A model generated the notes under the pieces. That model saw only the letters and a list, made by a program, of their open reading frames with translations. It searched no databases and had not been told where the DNA came from. Positions 5,492-6,890 of a DNA stretch of 6,890 nucleotides are shown here, one piece after another. The translations under genes and the position numbers were made by a program. Numbering within the stretch: the first letter of the stretch is position 1; every line of letters begins with the position of its first letter. The stretch is from Alkalibaculum bacchi. Lineage in GTDB: Bacteria > Bacillota > Clostridia > Eubacteriales > Alkalibacteraceae. Location of the stretch: NCBI RefSeq assembly GCF_937875145.1, contig NZ_CALNCS010000196.1, forward strand, positions 1 through 6,890, written 5' to 3'.

Positions 5492-6151
5492 TTATTGTAA
5501 GAAACTCAAAACATCCTCATCACTTGTGATTTCTTTTGCTAGAATGCTTTGAATACTCTTAATATCGTGTAAACGCGCATAAGGTCTTATATGTTCTGTG
5601 ATATCTGACAATCCATTAGCAAATTGGCACCTAGTAGTACTCAACATATATTTTATATCATTTTCTTTTTGTAGTGATATAGTCTCAACTATTACATAAC
5701 GATGTTTTTTAGTATCTTCTGTATCTATAATACCAAACCAGTAAAAAAATCTATACTCATTTAAAGATACGTCAATATTAAAATTTTTTTTAATTTCATC
5801 TTCATACAGTTTGGCTGATTCATACAATTTGTCTGATCCATACAGTTGAGCTAAATAAGGGTTTTGTTGTTGCGAAGTATAAATGTATCTCCCTTTAACT
5901 ATATATCTCTTAGGCTCTTTAATTTGTTTGCTTTCATCTTCTAAAAAAAGATTTTCGTAAGATAAAAGTATACTATGTTCTACTATTTTGTTACTTACCT
6001 CTGAATTAGGCCCTTGGTTTTTTCCATATTTATTAAGAAGTTCTTCTAAAAACTCACCTTGTGACATATCGTTTTTTTGAGCATGAGCCTTGAACTTTTC
6101 TGCCACCTCAGGGGTTAATCTAACGGTAATTCCTTTATCTTTCTTTGTCAT
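5492..6151 (-). CDS. ribbon-helix-helix DNA-binding protein with an unknown C-terminal domain, 219 aa
   Basis: Residues 7-45 (ITVRLTPEVAEKFKAHAQKN followed by DMSQGEFLEELLNKYG) fit an Arc/CopG/MetJ-type ribbon-helix-helix: a short beta strand that inserts into the DNA major groove as a dimer, then two helices. The remaining roughly 150 residues have alternating strands and helices (a VKGRYIYTSQQQNPYLAQLY stretch, a YRFFYWFGII strand, later HIRPYARLHD) that I do not recognise. Most RHH repressors are 45-100 aa, so the extra domain may sense a ligand or bind a partner. GGAGG lies eight bases before the ATG. The gene is first in the cassette. The same 9-mer appears in its promoter and upstream of the next gene, so autoregulation and control of the 233-aa gene are likely. 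Confidence 0.8.
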   Translation of the reverse strand: MTKKDKGITVRLTPEVAEKFKAHAQKNDMSQGEFLEELLNKYGKNQGPNSEVSNKIVEHSILLSYENLFLEDESKQIKEPKRYIVKGRYIYTSQQQNPYLAQLYGSDKLYESAKLYEDEIKKNFNIDVSLNEYRFFYWFGIIDTEDTKKHRYVIVETISLQKENDIKYMLSTTRCQFANGLSDITEHIRPYARLHDIKSIQSILAKEITSDEDVLSFLQ

Positions 6152-6175
6152 CTACTATACCTCCTAGCTACATTT

Positions 6176-6204
6176 AGTATAGCATTGCAATACATATAAT
6201 ACAA
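6176..6204 (-). promoter_or_regulatory. promoter and internal operator of the RHH gene
   Basis: TATACT (positions 6181-6176) and TTGTAT (6204-6199) lie on the minus strand 17 bp apart, 25 bp upstream of the RHH start codon. The spacer holds an exact TGTATTGCA (6194-6186) inside a palindromic ATTGCAAT core (6184-6191). Binding there would block RNA polymerase, which fits autorepression. Confidence 0.5.
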
Positions 6205-6211
6205 TAATACA

Positions 6212-6222
6212 TTAAAAATAAA
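6212..6222. repeat. 11-bp direct repeat, terminase-side cassette boundary
   Basis: TTAAAAATAAA is identical to 4315-4325. It contains the TAA stop of the terminase gene (6212-6214) and its last two codons. Flanking bases differ between the copies, so the repeat is exactly 11 bp. Confidence 0.65.
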
Positions 6223-6890
6223 GAATGCCTCTCTTATCATAAATGCTTTCACTTGTAGTGTTTGCACATCGTATAGCACGATCGAGAGCCATAATAGTAG
6301 CGATAGCACCATCTATTTTCTCGGTGGACTTTTCCTTGTCAGCTTTAATATTTCCAGCAGGATCAGTTCGGATGAAGATGTTGTCCATCATCCAGCGAAG
6401 GACCGGATGCCCACCATGGGCGATTTTCTGTTCTAAGGTCAATTTCATCAGCTCTTTTGTAGGCGGGGACATATCCTTGAAACCCTGGCCAAAAGGGACA
6501 ACAGAGAAACCGAGGTTTTCAAGATTCTGAGTCATCTGTACCGCACCCCAGCGGTCAAAGGCAATATCACGGATGTTGTATTTCAAACCAAGTTCTTCAA
6601 TAAAGGATTCAATGAAACCGTAATGTACTACGTTACCTTCAGTGGTTTCTAGGAAACCTTGTTTATTCCATATATCGTAATTTCATGATCTCGTCGTACA
6701 CGCAGGTCGATTGTTTCTTCTGGTATCCAGAAGAAGGGGAGAATAGCATATTTATCATTCTCATCCAGTGGTGGAAATACAAGTACAAATGCTGTAATAT
6801 CAGTAGAAGAGGAGAGGTCAAGTCCACCATAACAAATACGCCCCTCCAGAGATTCTGGGTCCACAGAAAAGGCGCAGGCGTCCCATTTAT
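6212..6890 (-). pseudogene. phage terminase large subunit, C-terminal part, frameshifted
   Basis: The C-terminal nuclease half of an HK97-type large terminase, the motor that cuts and packages phage DNA; the ATPase half lies beyond the window. Likely metal-binding acidic residues are the Asp of GGLDLSSSTD (codon 6819-6817), of DIAFDRWG (6556-6554) and of EKIDGAIATIMALDRA (6313-6311). The first frame runs from the window edge through RVRRDH (to 6685). The homology then continues in another frame from NYDIWNKQGFLETTEGN (from 6682) to the normal end ILYF. Two bases remain between the two frames, so one base was lost near 6683-6684. The first frame otherwise stops at 6651-6649. Without correction or a frameshift event the protein lacks two of its three catalytic Asp residues. 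The C-terminus itself is complete. Confidence 0.88.

Larger units (their letters stand above)
4326..6211 (-). other. three-gene moron-like cassette inserted between terminase and portal
   Basis: This stretch separates two genes that usually adjoin in HK97-type phages. It contains a ribbon-helix-helix regulator, a 233-aa unknown, a 53-aa acidic protein and a terminator, all on the minus strand, and is bounded by an 11-bp direct repeat. It has its own promoter-like sites and is visibly more A+T-rich than the flanking head genes. These are the traits of a phage moron: an extra transcription unit that serves the lysogen rather than virion assembly. The cassette interpretation is inference from layout. 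Confidence 0.65.

Noticed and set aside
6243..6530. 95-codon open frame on the plus strand
   Set aside because: It is antisense to the conserved terminase C-terminus and its hydrophobic translation reflects the complementary codons.

Overview
The window looks like a low-GC Firmicute, most likely Bacillaceae and possibly the Bacillus cereus group. The reasons are A+T-rich DNA, strong AAGGAGG-type ribosome binding sites, TATAAT-like -10 boxes, simple hairpin terminators, and a short-chain dehydrogenase of the general-stress type common in Bacillus. No rRNA, tRNA or CRISPR array was seen.

Bases 1-1070: the far left edge carries 25 codons and a GC-rich hairpin, possibly the end of an IS200/IS605-type TnpB gene. 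A palindrome follows, then an intact SDR oxidoreductase gene on the minus strand. Bases 1071-2660 are mostly non-coding: a hairpin, a decayed probable Y1 transposase on the minus strand (1382-1795), one small unknown gene on the plus strand (2062-2361), and two structured inverted repeats.

Bases 2661-6890 are the packaging and head segment of an HK97-type (siphovirus-like) prophage, all on the minus strand. In transcription order it holds the large terminase (5' end outside the window, broken by a one-base frameshift), the portal protein, and a ClpP-like prohead protease cut off after its catalytic histidine. Major capsid and tail genes do not follow. This is a degraded prophage remnant.

The most interesting part is a cassette of about 1.9 kb between terminase and portal. 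It encodes a ribbon-helix-helix (RHH) DNA-binding protein (219 aa), an unknown 233-aa protein with a weak HEPN-like RNAHP motif, and a very acidic 53-aa protein, and it ends in its own terminator. An exact 11-bp direct repeat, TTAAAAATAAA, bounds it. Joining the repeats restores a compact junction in which the terminase stop codon overlaps the portal ribosome binding site. The 9-mer TGTATTGCA occurs at the promoters of both the RHH gene and the 233-aa gene. An 11-bp inverted repeat could hide the Shine-Dalgarno of the 233-aa gene in readthrough transcripts. Together this looks like a self-regulated phage moron, perhaps a toxin/antitoxin or defence unit; the function is inference.
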